Source of the DNA: Aurantiochytrium sp. KH105
Taxonomy: Eukaryota > Sar > Bigyra > Thraustochytrida > Thraustochytriidae
Reading direction: 5' to 3'
Assembly (NCBI GenBank): GCA_003116975.1
Contig: BGKB01000085.1
Span: forward strand, 310,001-374,000
DNA length: 64,000 nt
The notes beneath the pieces were generated by a model. That model was not told the origin of the DNA. It saw nothing but the letters and a program-made list of their open reading frames with translations, and searched no databases. The translations under genes were made by a program, and so were the position numbers. Positions 22,075 to 31,582 of the stretch are shown in pieces. The first letter of the stretch is position 1; every line of letters starts with the position of its first letter.

Positions 22075-23226
22075 TCATCTTGCATCCAAGAGCTGCGAGA
22101 CCATAGAAGAGCACGTCTCGTACTCGTCAGGGTGAATAAATAAGTCGAACTTGAGAAGAGCGCACAGCTGGAACTCGAGATGGTTGAGCTCCGCGAGCTC
22201 GAGGCCCCCCACCTGGGCCCAGAACCGGTTGCTCACCTTGCGGTCTTCTGTAAATTTTACAGCGAGCAGCATGCCCGCGAGAATGATACGATGCATGTTG
22301 AATGTTGAAATGCGCGCGCGCGGATACACTTGGTGGATACGGTCCGTGTAAATGAGAGCGATCAAGAGGCTCCGGAGACCCACGTCACTGCCGGGACTTC
22401 CCACCTCACCCAGCGCCTCGGCGCCCTCGACCTCGTCAGCCGAGGACCTCTTGCCGCCCATGTGCGGCGTGGCCTTTTCCTGCTTCCAGGCGCCCAGGTA
22501 ATGCACGAGGCGCGCGAGGTAGTCGCGGAAGCGAAAGCTCGGGCGTTCCGAGCCGCGAAACGCCAGGAGCGCGTCGTCCTCGACGTCCACGTCCTGGCAG
22601 AAAACGTCGTTGAGACCAGCCACCTCCTCGAGAGCGTCGCCGATGGCGGCAATAAGGTGAGCGCGAGGGCTCGCGGCGGCGGCGGCGGCGGCGGTCTCCG
22701 CTTCCGCCTCCTCGGCCTCGGCCTCGACCTCGGCCACGGCCGCTGCGGCTGCGGCAGGGCACATCGGGTCTGTGGCATCGGACCCGAGCCGCCTCGTGCG
22801 TCCAGCTTCGGGCACGTCGGGGCTACGCCCGTACAAGGACCCTCCGCTGCACGGAGACGGCGGCGTGGCCACGGCGGCGGCTTCCTGGCCTACCGCCTTT
22901 CGCTCCTGCTCCTCCTCCTCGTCGTAGTCTTCTGCCTCCTCGCCGTACCTGCACGAGCACTTTCGCGCAACCTTGGTCCTGTCCTCTGCGTTCACGCGCA
23001 GCCTGCGCTTGACGCCTGCGTGACGTACCTCTCGCTGCTGCTCTTGGCCTTTTTCTCCCCCTCCTCCTCGTCGCGCTTGTGCTCGAGCATGGCGCGCTTG
23101 TACCTGCCTCTCCGGCTCCTGCTCCCGCCCCTGCGCGCGCTGCCGCTGCGGCTCGCCCGCGGCCTTACGCTGCACGCCCGCCCGGAGCTGCACGCCGGCG
23201 GCGGCCGCGAGCGCCGCGCGCAGCAT
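22075..23226 (-). CDS. PHO80-like (P/U-type) cyclin B
   Basis: About 383 aa if started at ATG 23226; the open frame runs on upstream to 23664 without a good ATG, so the start is the least certain part. The first 200 residues are Arg/Gln- and Glu-rich, then Ala-rich. The cyclin box is about 235-380: FRFRDYLARLVHYLGAWKQE, LRSLLIALIYTDRIHQ, FNMHRIILAGMLLAVKFTED, FWAQVGGLELAELNHLEF. It is clearly homologous to the cyclin at 20640-21425, but divergent enough to be an old duplicate. Expected partner: a PHO85/CDK5-like kinase. Confidence 0.85.
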   Translation of the reverse strand: MLRAALAAAAGVQLRAGVQRKAAGEPQRQRAQGREQEPERQVQARHARAQARRGGGGEKGQEQQREVRHAGVKRRLRVNAEDRTKVARKCSCRYGEEAEDYDEEEEQERKAVGQEAAAVATPPSPCSGGSLYGRSPDVPEAGRTRRLGSDATDPMCPAAAAAAVAEVEAEAEEAEAETAAAAAAASPRAHLIAAIGDALEEVAGLNDVFCQDVDVEDDALLAFRGSERPSFRFRDYLARLVHYLGAWKQEKATPHMGGKRSSADEVEGAEALGEVGSPGSDVGLRSLLIALIYTDRIHQVYPRARISTFNMHRIILAGMLLAVKFTEDRKVSNRFWAQVGGLELAELNHLEFQLCALLKFDLFIHPDEYETCSSMVSQLLDAR

Positions 23227-23696
23227 CGCGCCGCGAGCGCTCTCGGCTTGGTTGGTTTGTTTGTTTGTTTGTTTGCCTCGCCGCGCTCGTCCTGCACGGG
23301 CTCGAAGATGGCGTCTTCGCAATCGCAATCGCGGCCACAGACAGGACACTAACTGCAACAAGACGCACGCACGTGCCGGTTCCGGCGCCTCGATGCGCCC
23401 CGGCCCCGCGCCACGCCGGCCCGGCGGCGGCCCTCGCGCGTCTGCGTCCGCTCGCCTCGGCCCCGCCGCGTGCCCGCCGCGGCCTCGCAGGCGAGCGCGA
23501 GCGGCAAAGCAAGCGGGCGGGCGCCAAGCCTCGGGCGCTCGCAGGCGCGGCGGCTTCGACCTGCGAGGTGCCGCAACGATGTCGCGATCCCGCCCGAGAG
23601 AGCGAGCGACCCAGACCCAGACAGGCAGGCAGGCTCGCAGGCACGCAGACAGGCAGGCAGACACGCCGGTCGAACTCGGCGCGCGTCGCGGGACTG

Positions 23697-23732
23697 CCTC
23701 GCCTCGCCTCGCCTCGCCTCGCCTCGCCTCGC
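23697..23732. repeat. (CCTCG)n pentanucleotide repeat
   Basis: About seven perfect CCTCG units upstream of cyclin B. Confidence 0.9.
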
Positions 23733-25792
23733 GCGCCGCGCCGTGGTCTGCGCGGGCGATCGCTCGGGCGCCGCGACTGCGATTTCATTCTGCTCGCTCG
23801 GCTTTCTCGCGCCCTGCTTTCTTTCCTCTTTTCTCCCTCCTTTCTTCCCTTCTTCCTTTCACTCCCTCCTGCAGGGACTTACCTTGCCTCGCTTGGCCTG
23901 TCGCGGTACCGGTTCTGGGGACCGCGCGGTACCCTGCCAGCGGCAAGAGCGGGCGGGCAGGCCCCCGCGCCCGGCGAGCGCCCCGGCGCCCGGCCAGCGC
24001 GCCGCGGCGAGCGCCGGGGCGGGCGCGGAGAAACAGGGAGCGCGCCGCGGGCGGGCGGAGGCGCGCGGGGGCCTGGCGGCGCGAGGGCGGGCGCGAGGGC
24101 GGGCGGCGGGGCCTGGCTGGAAGCGCGGCGGGAGCCTCGCGTGAAATGGCGCCGCGGTGCGTGAAATGCTGCGACGCCGCTGTTTTTTTTATTTCCTGGT
24201 TGTTACTTTCTGGCAGGAGGGTCCATAGGTGCGAGATGCAGCGCACACACGCACGCACGCACGCACGCACGAGGTGCAGTGCAGTCGGTGCGCAACGGTG
24301 AAAGCGACGCAGACGACTTGGCGGCTAGCGATGGGTGGATGAACCTGCAGCGAATTGACGGCCGAGGGATGATGCAGAAATGCGAGAGAAACGCACGAAC
24401 GATTGGATTGATTGATCAATCAGCCGGTGAAATGAAGCGATCGATCGCTGCCGACCGACCGACCGACCTCGGCGAGGTGCACAACGCAATGACAACTTTG
24501 AGGAGGCCGGCGGAAATGAATGCACGCACGACGATCGCAAGCGTTGCGAGCGCGCGTAGCTGGCAGAAGGCGAAATGCGCGCAAGGCGCTTGCGTTGGAG
24601 CGGCGAGGACGGTCTTGTCGATCTCGCTAGCTTTCGTCAGCGTCGTCGTGCGCGAGGGCGAGGAAGAGAGCGGCCTCCCTCGAGGCCGTGCAGAGAGAAA
24701 GGCTGAAGCTGGCAATTTCTTTCCCAAAGGTCAACGATCGCAGAGGGGGGCGTAGTATAAGTTACATCAGCCAGGAGGAGAGACGGCATTCCATCCTTAC
24801 CTCGTCCATGGCCTGCACTGCTCAGCAGCGTCCACTCGCCCGCGCGTATGTGCACCGAGGCGAGCAAGCCCTCGCTCCCGTCGGACCATGCGAGACGCAA
24901 CGCATTTTCTCAATTTCTAAATGACGCCGACGACGATGATGAGCAAGATGATGATGGCCATGTTGGCCACAGGATCGGATGCATGAAGATGATGGCCCGT
25001 CATCATCATCATCATCATCCTCATCCCATCGAGAGAGAGCGCAGAAATCCGTCGCGAGCAAGCGACGCGAACGCCCGCGGCCGCGACCTGGCGTGGCCTC
25101 GGAGCGGGAGCGGAGCAGAAGGCGCGGCCGCCGGAAGTAAGCGCGAAGTTGATCCGGCGCAGGAGGCGCGGCGCGAGGACTTGGTAAGTAGCGCGCTTCT
25201 TCCGGGTAGTCCTGCGCAAGCAGTAAGCCGTGTCCTGCGCATGTTCTCCGGGTAGAACATGAATGAATGTGACTGTGAATGAATGACGGCATGACATAAG
25301 CACGAGCATGGGGAGCGCAAGCACAACGGCGTCGCGGAGATCCGCTGAAAGTGGACTCGCAGCGGACCGGGCCGGGCCAGGAATGAAAGGACCTGCAGAA
25401 AGTAGGTAGTGGTGCAGCGAGCCTGCGCGCCCGGATCGAGACCCGCCCTGCCGGCGGCACAGGCTGGTCGAGAATGGAAGGCGCAGCGGTGGCGACCTCT
25501 GGGGCCCCAAAAGGCGATGGCGAATGGACGAGAAGGAAGAGCGGTAAGGACTTTTTTAAAGCACCGCAGATGCGCTGCGTCGATGGCGTGCAGGGCAACG
25601 GATCGGGAAGGGAAGAAGAGGGACGGACCTCTGGCACATGAGCATGGGCCCCAGGTTGAGCCTGAAATGAGACTCCTGAAATGCGACGGAAAAGAGAAGA
25701 AAATCTAGCAGCGAGGATAGATACTACATAGGTTACTGCGGCAGACGGATGGACGGCCGGGCCCGCTTAGATGACCAACCAGCCTTGGCAAT

Positions 25793-25854
25793 GCGCTACA
25801 GGGCAGCAGCATTGCCTAGGCGCTACAGGGCAGCAGCATTGGCAATGCGCTACA
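25793..25854. repeat. 22-bp direct repeat, two full copies and a partial
   Basis: The unit beginning GCGCTACAGGGCAGCAGCAT occurs at 25793-25814 and 25820-25841, with a partial copy ending GCGCTACA at 25854. It lies just downstream of the MED8 stop. Confidence 0.9.
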
Positions 25855-25885
25855 TGCAGGCCAGCCTTGCCTGGGCTAGGCTAGA

Positions 25886-26662
25886 CTAGGCCGCGCGGCC
25901 AGAAGACGCGGGAGATAATTTTTTTCGCTTTGCCGGCGCCGACAAAGGCACAGGAGAAGAAGACAACGACGACAATGAGGACGAGGAAGACGAGGAGGTC
26001 AGGGGCCGGGAGGGCATGATCAGAGGCATCTCAACCAAGCGAGTCTTGCCCTGGCCCACAAAGAGAGCTGCGACCATGTCCGTGGCGATCTGAGAGCGAT
26101 CGGCGCGCTTACGCGCCGAAAAACGCGTCACCGTCTCGTTACACTTGCGCTTGAGCGACGCCCGCTGATCGGAATCGCGCAGCCGCCCGACCAGATCCTC
26201 GAGGTCGCGATTGTACTTGAAGTTCGCGTTGTTGAACTGCGCCAGACGAAGACTTGCCTCTTCTTCGCGAGCCTCCTCGCGATCGTTGTCCGGCAAAAAT
26301 CCCACAATCGACTCGCGGATCTCCTCCTCCGTGGCCTCCTGCTCGGGAGGCTTCTTCGTACGTAGGAGCTCGGGCACAATCATAGTCGGCGAGCCGTCCT
26401 GCGAAGCTGCGGGCGCAGTTGGTACCGGAACGGCATGCTCCAAGTGACGTTCAGTCTTGCTGCTCACCTCTGCGAGCTGCTGGCCAACATTTTTAAAGTG
26501 GCCCAAGAGCTCCGGCCATTCCGCCTTGTTTTGCAGAGGAGCTACGGGAAGCGAACTTGCCAATCGCGTACAGCTGCCTAGCAATCGCCTGCCGCTATCG
26601 TTGATCTCCTTGAGAATTGCAAGCGTCGCGTCTGCGCCTGCGCCGCCAGGACCGCCGCTCAT
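25886..26662 (-). CDS. MED8: Mediator complex subunit 8
   Basis: 258 aa from ATG 26662, close to the human MED8 length. An N-terminal helix (LAILKEINDSGRRLLGSCTR) is followed by WPELLGHFKNVGQQLAEVSS, which parallels the WPSVLDSF...LSGQLNTLNK segment of animal MED8. Then come VPELLRTKKPPEQEATEEEI, parallel to the VPDHLRTKPDPEVEEQE segment, and a coiled-coil region with FNNANFKYNRDLEDLV. The Ser/Lys-rich C-terminus is probably disordered. Known role: head module of Mediator, contacting MED18/MED20 and RNA polymerase II machinery in the nucleus. The call rests on motif resemblance from memory rather than an alignment. Confidence 0.83.
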   Translation of the reverse strand: MSGGPGGAGADATLAILKEINDSGRRLLGSCTRLASSLPVAPLQNKAEWPELLGHFKNVGQQLAEVSSKTERHLEHAVPVPTAPAASQDGSPTMIVPELLRTKKPPEQEATEEEIRESIVGFLPDNDREEAREEEASLRLAQFNNANFKYNRDLEDLVGRLRDSDQRASLKRKCNETVTRFSARKRADRSQIATDMVAALFVGQGKTRLVEMPLIMPSRPLTSSSSSSSLSSLSSSPVPLSAPAKRKKLSPASSGRAA

Positions 26663-27383
26663 TTTGTCGTTGTCCTCCTTTTATCGAAATAGAAAAAGAC
26701 AACCTTTGGCCGAAGGTTCTGGCCGACCAACAAGACAGAGAACTTCTTGCCCGAGACAATATCCCGTTCGCGTCAAGCTGCTTGCGTCGCGCTACCCAGC
26801 CAGCTAAACTCGAAGCACGCAGAGTAAAGATAAAGAGTCTTGAGATAGAACAGAGCGCTTGCAGTTTGCGCTCTTTGCAGCGTCAATAGCGAGCAAGCTG
26901 GAGCTGCAAGCTTGACGCCCACTTCGCCTCGCTTGCCCCTTCCTCTGGCCACGCAGCACCGCGCGCCCGGCGCCCTCTCGCTCGCGTCGCCACGACGGCC
27001 AAGCTCTCGCCCGCGGTGGCCTACTTCGACACGGCGCGCGCACACGAGAGGTCTCTCTCTCTCGACGCCCCTGGCCTCGCCGCGGCGCGCGCGCAGAGCT
27101 CCGACCGCGCAGCCGGCCCCGCGCAGCCGCGAAGCGGTTTTGCTCGGCCCGGCGTGGCTTGCTCTGCGCGGCTTTGCGCGGCTTTGCGTTGCTTCTTCGC
27201 CGTTCGATGATTCCGAGATGCTGATCTGGTTTTCTCTGCCATTCGAACGAACGATTCGAACGAAGGCGAATTCAAATCGCCGTCTGCGGCTGCGACTCTC
27301 GCGCGGCGCAGCGGGCCCGAGCCGGGGCCGCGCGGCGGAGAGCAGACGGCCGTAGCGCGGGCGCAGCGGCGAGGCGAGACACG
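26663..27383. promoter_or_regulatory. Divergent promoter region of MED8 and ABC1-like genes
   Basis: 721 bp between two divergent ATGs; GC rises strongly towards the ABC1-like start. No other feature is recognised. Confidence 0.5.
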
Positions 27384-30044
27384 ATGCTACGCGCCGCAGG
27401 CATGGGCCTGGCCGCCGGAGGCAGGCGGCTCGCGCATGGCGCGCTCGCCATGCCGCCGCGCCGAGGCTCTGGGCTCGCGAGGAGGACGCTCGCGTCCGCG
27501 GGCGGCGGCAAGTCCAAGGCGCAGCGGAGCGCCGCGGACCTCGAGAGGCTTGCGGCCAAGATTGCAGAGAACCCCACCGATACGCGCAACATCATCGCGG
27601 AGCTGCAGCACACGCAAAAAAACGCGCGTGAGGCTTTCCAGAGCTGGCGAAAGGAACACACCGTTTTTCTCATCAGCTCCGGCGTCATCCTCGGCGCCAC
27701 CATCTTTGGCACCGGGCTGTACATTTTTCTTGAAAAGTACCCGAGCGCCATTGAAGCCTTTGTCGTGGAAAAAGCCGTGCGAGCCTTTGATGGCTCGCTC
27801 TCCTTCCGCGCAAAAATGCGCGTCTATCAGGGCCTCCCGGAGCCCAATTTGCCCGACTTTGAGACCGTCTTCATGCGCGCCATCGAGGAAGCCCTGCAGC
27901 AGGGCGAAAAGAGCGACGCCAAGGTCTCCATCTCCGCCGGCGACCTCCTCCACGGCTGGGCCGACCAAGTCGAGGCTGCCATCTCCAAAGCCGAGTCAAC
28001 CGTTTTCCTCGCTGCAAAGACGCTCATGCGGTCTCGTCTCGTCGAAGAGGCACAGGAACTCGATACTCTGGAAGAGCGTGTCGAGGCCTTGCGCGAGATC
28101 TTCCCCGCGTCCGTGGAAAGGAACCAGGCCATCTCCGCCCAGGTTGATGCCCACCTCGCAAAATCGGACAAGTACGTCCCCGCGCACCTCATGGAGCGAC
28201 TGCGACCGCAGCACCCGGAGACCAGCGCCAACATACTGACCTCCATCCTCATTGGCGCAATTGCCTTCTTTCCCGGCCCCGTCAACAAGCTCATTCACTT
28301 CCTCGACCAGCCAGCCATTGAGTCCGAACATGAGCGCGCAATCGTCATCAAGGAGATCGTAGACGATCTCAACATTACCGCACAGCAACAGGACCTTGGC
28401 GCTTCTGCGGCCAGCGGCAAGGATGCTACGCCAGTGCAAACACCCTCGTTGCGACGCAGACCTACGGGCCGCCGTCTTCTCGAAGACGCCGGCATCCTCC
28501 AGACAGCGCTGGAAAAAACGCTTTCCAAAATGAAGCAGCTCTTCGACGACCTGACTCCTGCAATGAAGACCTTTGTGTTGACGCAAGCGCTCAACACCAC
28601 CATTAGCAACCTGCAAAACATGCCTCGCGTCGGCGGCGTATCTCCTTACGATCTCTACGTGCGCGCCATCGAAAATGATCTCATTGGCCCTCTGCGCCGT
28701 GACGCCCGCATCACCGAGGATATGCTCAAGGAGGTCAAGCACATCTTCTTGGCCATGCCCGGCGACCTACAGACCCGCGTGCTTCTCACGGCGCTTCGAC
28801 ATCCGCTGGCTCGCATTCCCCTCGACGAGGCCTCGCCCGAGGCCCAGGCCGAGCTTGTGCGGGATCTTCTCAGTAGCGGCGGTGTCGTCGCCATCAAGCT
28901 CGCCCAAATGCTTGCCGAGCATCCGAGAATGCCCGAGGATTTCCAAAAGATGCTCGGCGACCTCCGCGACAAGAACGGGCCCATGCCCACGACAGAATAC
29001 TGGTGGCAAATCCCGAGCTCCGTGCGTTCCACCATTTCCCACATTGGCCCATGTCTCGGAACGGGTTCCGTCAAGCAGGCCAACGCTGCCATTTTTGAAG
29101 ATGGGTCCAAGTACGCCGTGGTCGTGTTGCGCGCCCAAGTCGAAGACGAGGCACTCTCCTCGATTGGTGCTTTGCAGACCTCTGATGAACTCGGGTCAGT
29201 CGCCACTCGCCTCGGTCGCCTCGTATACGGCGAATTCAATCTCTTCAACGAGGGCGAGGTTCTCAACGAATTTGCCTCCACGCTCATCGGCCAGCATCCT
29301 CTCTTTCACGTCGTCCGGGTTCGGCATCACTCGCCCAAGTGTCTTATTGAGGAAATTGCCTCGGGGACCTCGGTGGCAAACGTGCTCGAGCGCCCGCAGC
29401 GCGGCCAAAGTGCCCAGCAACAGCGCCGTCGCGTCTTCGACATGCTTGTCGAGTACCATCGCACCGTCATGGCCGCCTTCATCAAGGACGGCGTCATTCA
29501 CTCCGATATTCATCTCGGAAACGCCAACTTTTACAAGGACATCGAGACGGGCAAGGAAGAGTTCATTCTCTTTGATGTCGGGCAATTTGACCGCATTGGC
29601 CTCCCCGACACGAAGGCGCTGCTCTGGACGCTCGCATCACTCGCCACCGATGAGTATCGTGTCCTACTTCGCAGCGTTGCACTCGCCCATCTCGCGTCCA
29701 CCTCGTCGCTGCGCGACAAGTCATTCTCTGAAAAGGATGAAAAGAAGGAACTGCACAGACGTCTCGACGAGGCCTACGGTGAGGCTATTGCGCTAAACGC
29801 CGATGGCGAGAGCCCCGACAAGCGCACCGCATACATGCTCTTGCTTCGCGCTGCTGAAAACCGCGGAATCAATGTCCCCGCCGGTGCCTTTAGCGTCGCA
29901 AAGATGATTGACGGAATCGTCTCTCAGCAAGAGCGCTACGATCTTCCCCTCGTCGTCGACGACGAAATCGAGCACTTTCTGCGCAAGCACATGACCTGGG
30001 GAGAGCTCGTCGGCATTGGCGCTCGACAGTTTCACATCTTGTAG
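27384..30044 (+). CDS. Mitochondrial ABC1/UbiB/ADCK-like protein with long N-terminal extension and altered kinase residues
   Basis: 886 aa from ATG 27384. The Arg/Ala-rich first 45 residues resemble a mitochondrial presequence; a TM helix is at about 93-116 (VFLISSGVILGATIFGTGL). Residues 120-480 match nothing I recognise. The C-terminal part carries ABC1-family marks: KLAQMLAEHPRMPEDF (about 504-520, a KxGQ variant with Gly to Ala), GTGSVKQANAA (nucleotide loop), HSDIHLGNAN (about 706-715, the HxDxHxGN loop) and FDVGQFDRIG (about 730, the DFG equivalent). The strand that normally reads AVKV reads YAVVVLRAQ, so the nucleotide-binding Lys appears replaced by Val. Family role: ATPase/kinase-like proteins supporting coenzyme Q synthesis. 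This one may be a pseudokinase. Confidence 0.88.
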   Translation: MLRAAGMGLAAGGRRLAHGALAMPPRRGSGLARRTLASAGGGKSKAQRSAADLERLAAKIAENPTDTRNIIAELQHTQKNAREAFQSWRKEHTVFLISSGVILGATIFGTGLYIFLEKYPSAIEAFVVEKAVRAFDGSLSFRAKMRVYQGLPEPNLPDFETVFMRAIEEALQQGEKSDAKVSISAGDLLHGWADQVEAAISKAESTVFLAAKTLMRSRLVEEAQELDTLEERVEALREIFPASVERNQAISAQVDAHLAKSDKYVPAHLMERLRPQHPETSANILTSILIGAIAFFPGPVNKLIHFLDQPAIESEHERAIVIKEIVDDLNITAQQQDLGASAASGKDATPVQTPSLRRRPTGRRLLEDAGILQTALEKTLSKMKQLFDDLTPAMKTFVLTQALNTTISNLQNMPRVGGVSPYDLYVRAIENDLIGPLRRDARITEDMLKEVKHIFLAMPGDLQTRVLLTALRHPLARIPLDEASPEAQAELVRDLLSSGGVVAIKLAQMLAEHPRMPEDFQKMLGDLRDKNGPMPTTEYWWQIPSSVRSTISHIGPCLGTGSVKQANAAIFEDGSKYAVVVLRAQVEDEALSSIGALQTSDELGSVATRLGRLVYGEFNLFNEGEVLNEFASTLIGQHPLFHVVRVRHHSPKCLIEEIASGTSVANVLERPQRGQSAQQQRRRVFDMLVEYHRTVMAAFIKDGVIHSDIHLGNANFYKDIETGKEEFILFDVGQFDRIGLPDTKALLWTLASLATDEYRVLLRSVALAHLASTSSLRDKSFSEKDEKKELHRRLDEAYGEAIALNADGESPDKRTAYMLLLRAAENRGINVPAGAFSVAKMIDGIVSQQERYDLPLVVDDEIEHFLRKHMTWGELVGIGARQFHIL

Positions 30045-30551
30045 CAAAAAGAACCACTCCATCTCACTCACTTCAGCATAGCCGAGAAACATCCACTGAC
30101 CAATCCAGGCATCCCATAAAAGTAAGAAAAAGTCATGAATTCACCTGCGTCCTTGCTGGCAGATCACCATGTTGCCAAGTACGAATCAAAAGCCCTTTGC
30201 GGCCATAATCCTCATCCAGAGTTTATCAGAACGTGCCAGTCTTGGGCGAGCGAGAGCAGATTTAGACGAAAACCTACGTGAGGAGCATCGTGCTTTCGCA
30301 GAGCTTAGTAGAAGTCTTGATCGACCTCTTCCATGTCAGCATCGTAAAAACAGTAGTAAATTCGGTCTCGTCGTTACCGAGCCTTTCTTTTTTTTTTTGA
30401 GGGAGCCGCAGCTCCGAAGAGATACAAACTACGATCCTGGAATGCGCCCGGGCGGGGCGAGGACAGGAGGGCGCGGAAAGCCCCACGAGACGCGCAGCGT
30501 GCGCGGGAGGGACTTGAGCAGGTCGTGAGCGCTAGCTCTGGCGCCAGTATA
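30045..30551. other. Intergenic region, no gene seen
   Basis: 507 bp between two plus-strand genes. It holds the 3' end of the ABC1-like gene and the promoter of the four-TM gene. A T run lies at about 30388-30398. A 119-codon open frame at 30169-30528 has no recognisable content. Confidence 0.5.
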
Positions 30552-31160
30552 ATGTGCCTCTGCAGCCTGGCAATGAGCCATGTTGGCTTGCTCGTTGCCG
30601 AGGTTCTCTTCGCGACACCGATGATCTATCTTTGGCAACACTCAGAGGTGGACGGACCCTCGGGACTTGGATGGTTTCTCTTCGTCGCGGCCGTCGCGAC
30701 AATTGGCTTTGTCTTTGTGTGCGCACGTAAGTGCTGCAGCAGCATCTTTCTGGTGCGATGCGCGGCGAACGCCATTCTCGCCGTCTATATGCTCTGTCAG
30801 CTTGCCATTGTCGGCTTGGGTACCGCTTACGCCTATGCGTTCTTTTATCCAATTACTGGAGGTCGAGCCGAAGAGTATCGCAAAAGATATTTCATTGACT
30901 ACGATTCCGACATAAGTCACTTACAGTTTGTCATCGTCTTTAGCTTCGGGGGCACCTGCTCGGTCATCATGGCCTTTTTAGCTCTCATTTTGACCTTACA
31001 CGCATGGAAGGTCGCCCAGATCACGGATGACATCAAGTTGACCAAGAGCAAGCGTCGGCAAGAGTACGATCCCGAGAGACAGCCATTTCTACCCGTTGCC
31101 AAGGAAATCGAGGATGACACAGAACCCCAAAATAATAAGAACACAATGCAATTAACCTAG
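30552..31160 (+). CDS. Four-TM membrane protein of unknown function
   Basis: 202 aa from ATG 30552 (A at -3); the frame extends upstream only to a GTG. Four hydrophobic segments: about 10-28 (VGLLVAEVLFATPMIYL), 40-58 (WFLFVAAVATIGFVFVCA), 68-100 (ILAVYMLCQLAIVGLGTAYAY) and 130-158 (VIVFSFGGTCSVIMAFLALIL). The second loop has no paired Cys motif, so it is not a typical tetraspanin. The C-terminus is cytosolic-looking, charged and Pro/Gln-rich. I do not recognise the family. Confidence 0.65.
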   Translation: MCLCSLAMSHVGLLVAEVLFATPMIYLWQHSEVDGPSGLGWFLFVAAVATIGFVFVCARKCCSSIFLVRCAANAILAVYMLCQLAIVGLGTAYAYAFFYPITGGRAEEYRKRYFIDYDSDISHLQFVIVFSFGGTCSVIMAFLALILTLHAWKVAQITDDIKLTKSKRRQEYDPERQPFLPVAKEIEDDTEPQNNKNTMQLT

Positions 31161-31582
31161 CCTATGCCTTACGTAACATAAGCAAATGCACGTCTAAATG
31201 CTCGATTCGAACGTTCGCTCTAAGATATTGATGGCGATCATCGGCTGCGAAGTTAATTTAATCATATTTTCTGCCCTGCCGCCCTCGCTCGTTATTTTTT
31301 CGTCACCCTCACCTCGTGTGGCCAAAAGCTCATCCAAGTCACAGTAAAATTTGGCTGGGTGCGTTCATGAGCACGAGTCGCTGAGCGTGCCTGGTGCAAA
31401 TAGCCTCACGTTTCCCGACGATGCTGACGGCAGGAATGGAAAAGTCAAGAAAATGAAATTACAGCTTGCGTATCACGATTAAAGGGCTGCAAGTCTAGAA
31501 TGATCGCGCCCATCACATTTCCCATCTAATTACTGTCAGGTCGGAAAAAGTTGTTGGCGTAATAAACAATTTTATCAAAAGT
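31161..31582. other. Convergent 3' spacer, no gene seen
   Basis: 422 bp, AT-richer than coding DNA, between the four-TM and WD40 genes. It should hold both polyadenylation sites. Confidence 0.5.

Larger units (their letters stand above)
23227..25885. other. 2.7-kb low-complexity intergenic tract, no supported gene
   Basis: Contains a CCTCG pentanucleotide array (about 23697-23732), a purine/pyrimidine-biased stretch (23815-23870), an (ACGC)n run (24248-24270), an (ATC)n run (25000-25018) and a 22-bp direct repeat (25793-25841). A 135-codon ATG frame at 24848-25255 (plus) exists but shows no domain and includes the His and Asp triplet runs. It is upstream of cyclin B and downstream of MED8. 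Confidence 0.55.

Noticed and set aside
22330..23352. Plus-strand 340-codon frame
   Set aside because: It is the antisense shadow of cyclin B; the minus strand carries clear cyclin motifs.
24848..25255. 135-codon plus-strand frame with ATG
   Set aside because: Composition driven by Asp and His triplet runs; no motif and no support from neighbours. Could be reconsidered with RNA data.
24822..25637. 271-codon minus-strand frame
   Set aside because: Begins at GTG, shows no domain and overlaps the frame above.
30169..30528. 119-codon plus-strand frame
   Set aside because: Ends just before the start of the four-TM gene and has no domain; more likely its 5' UTR.
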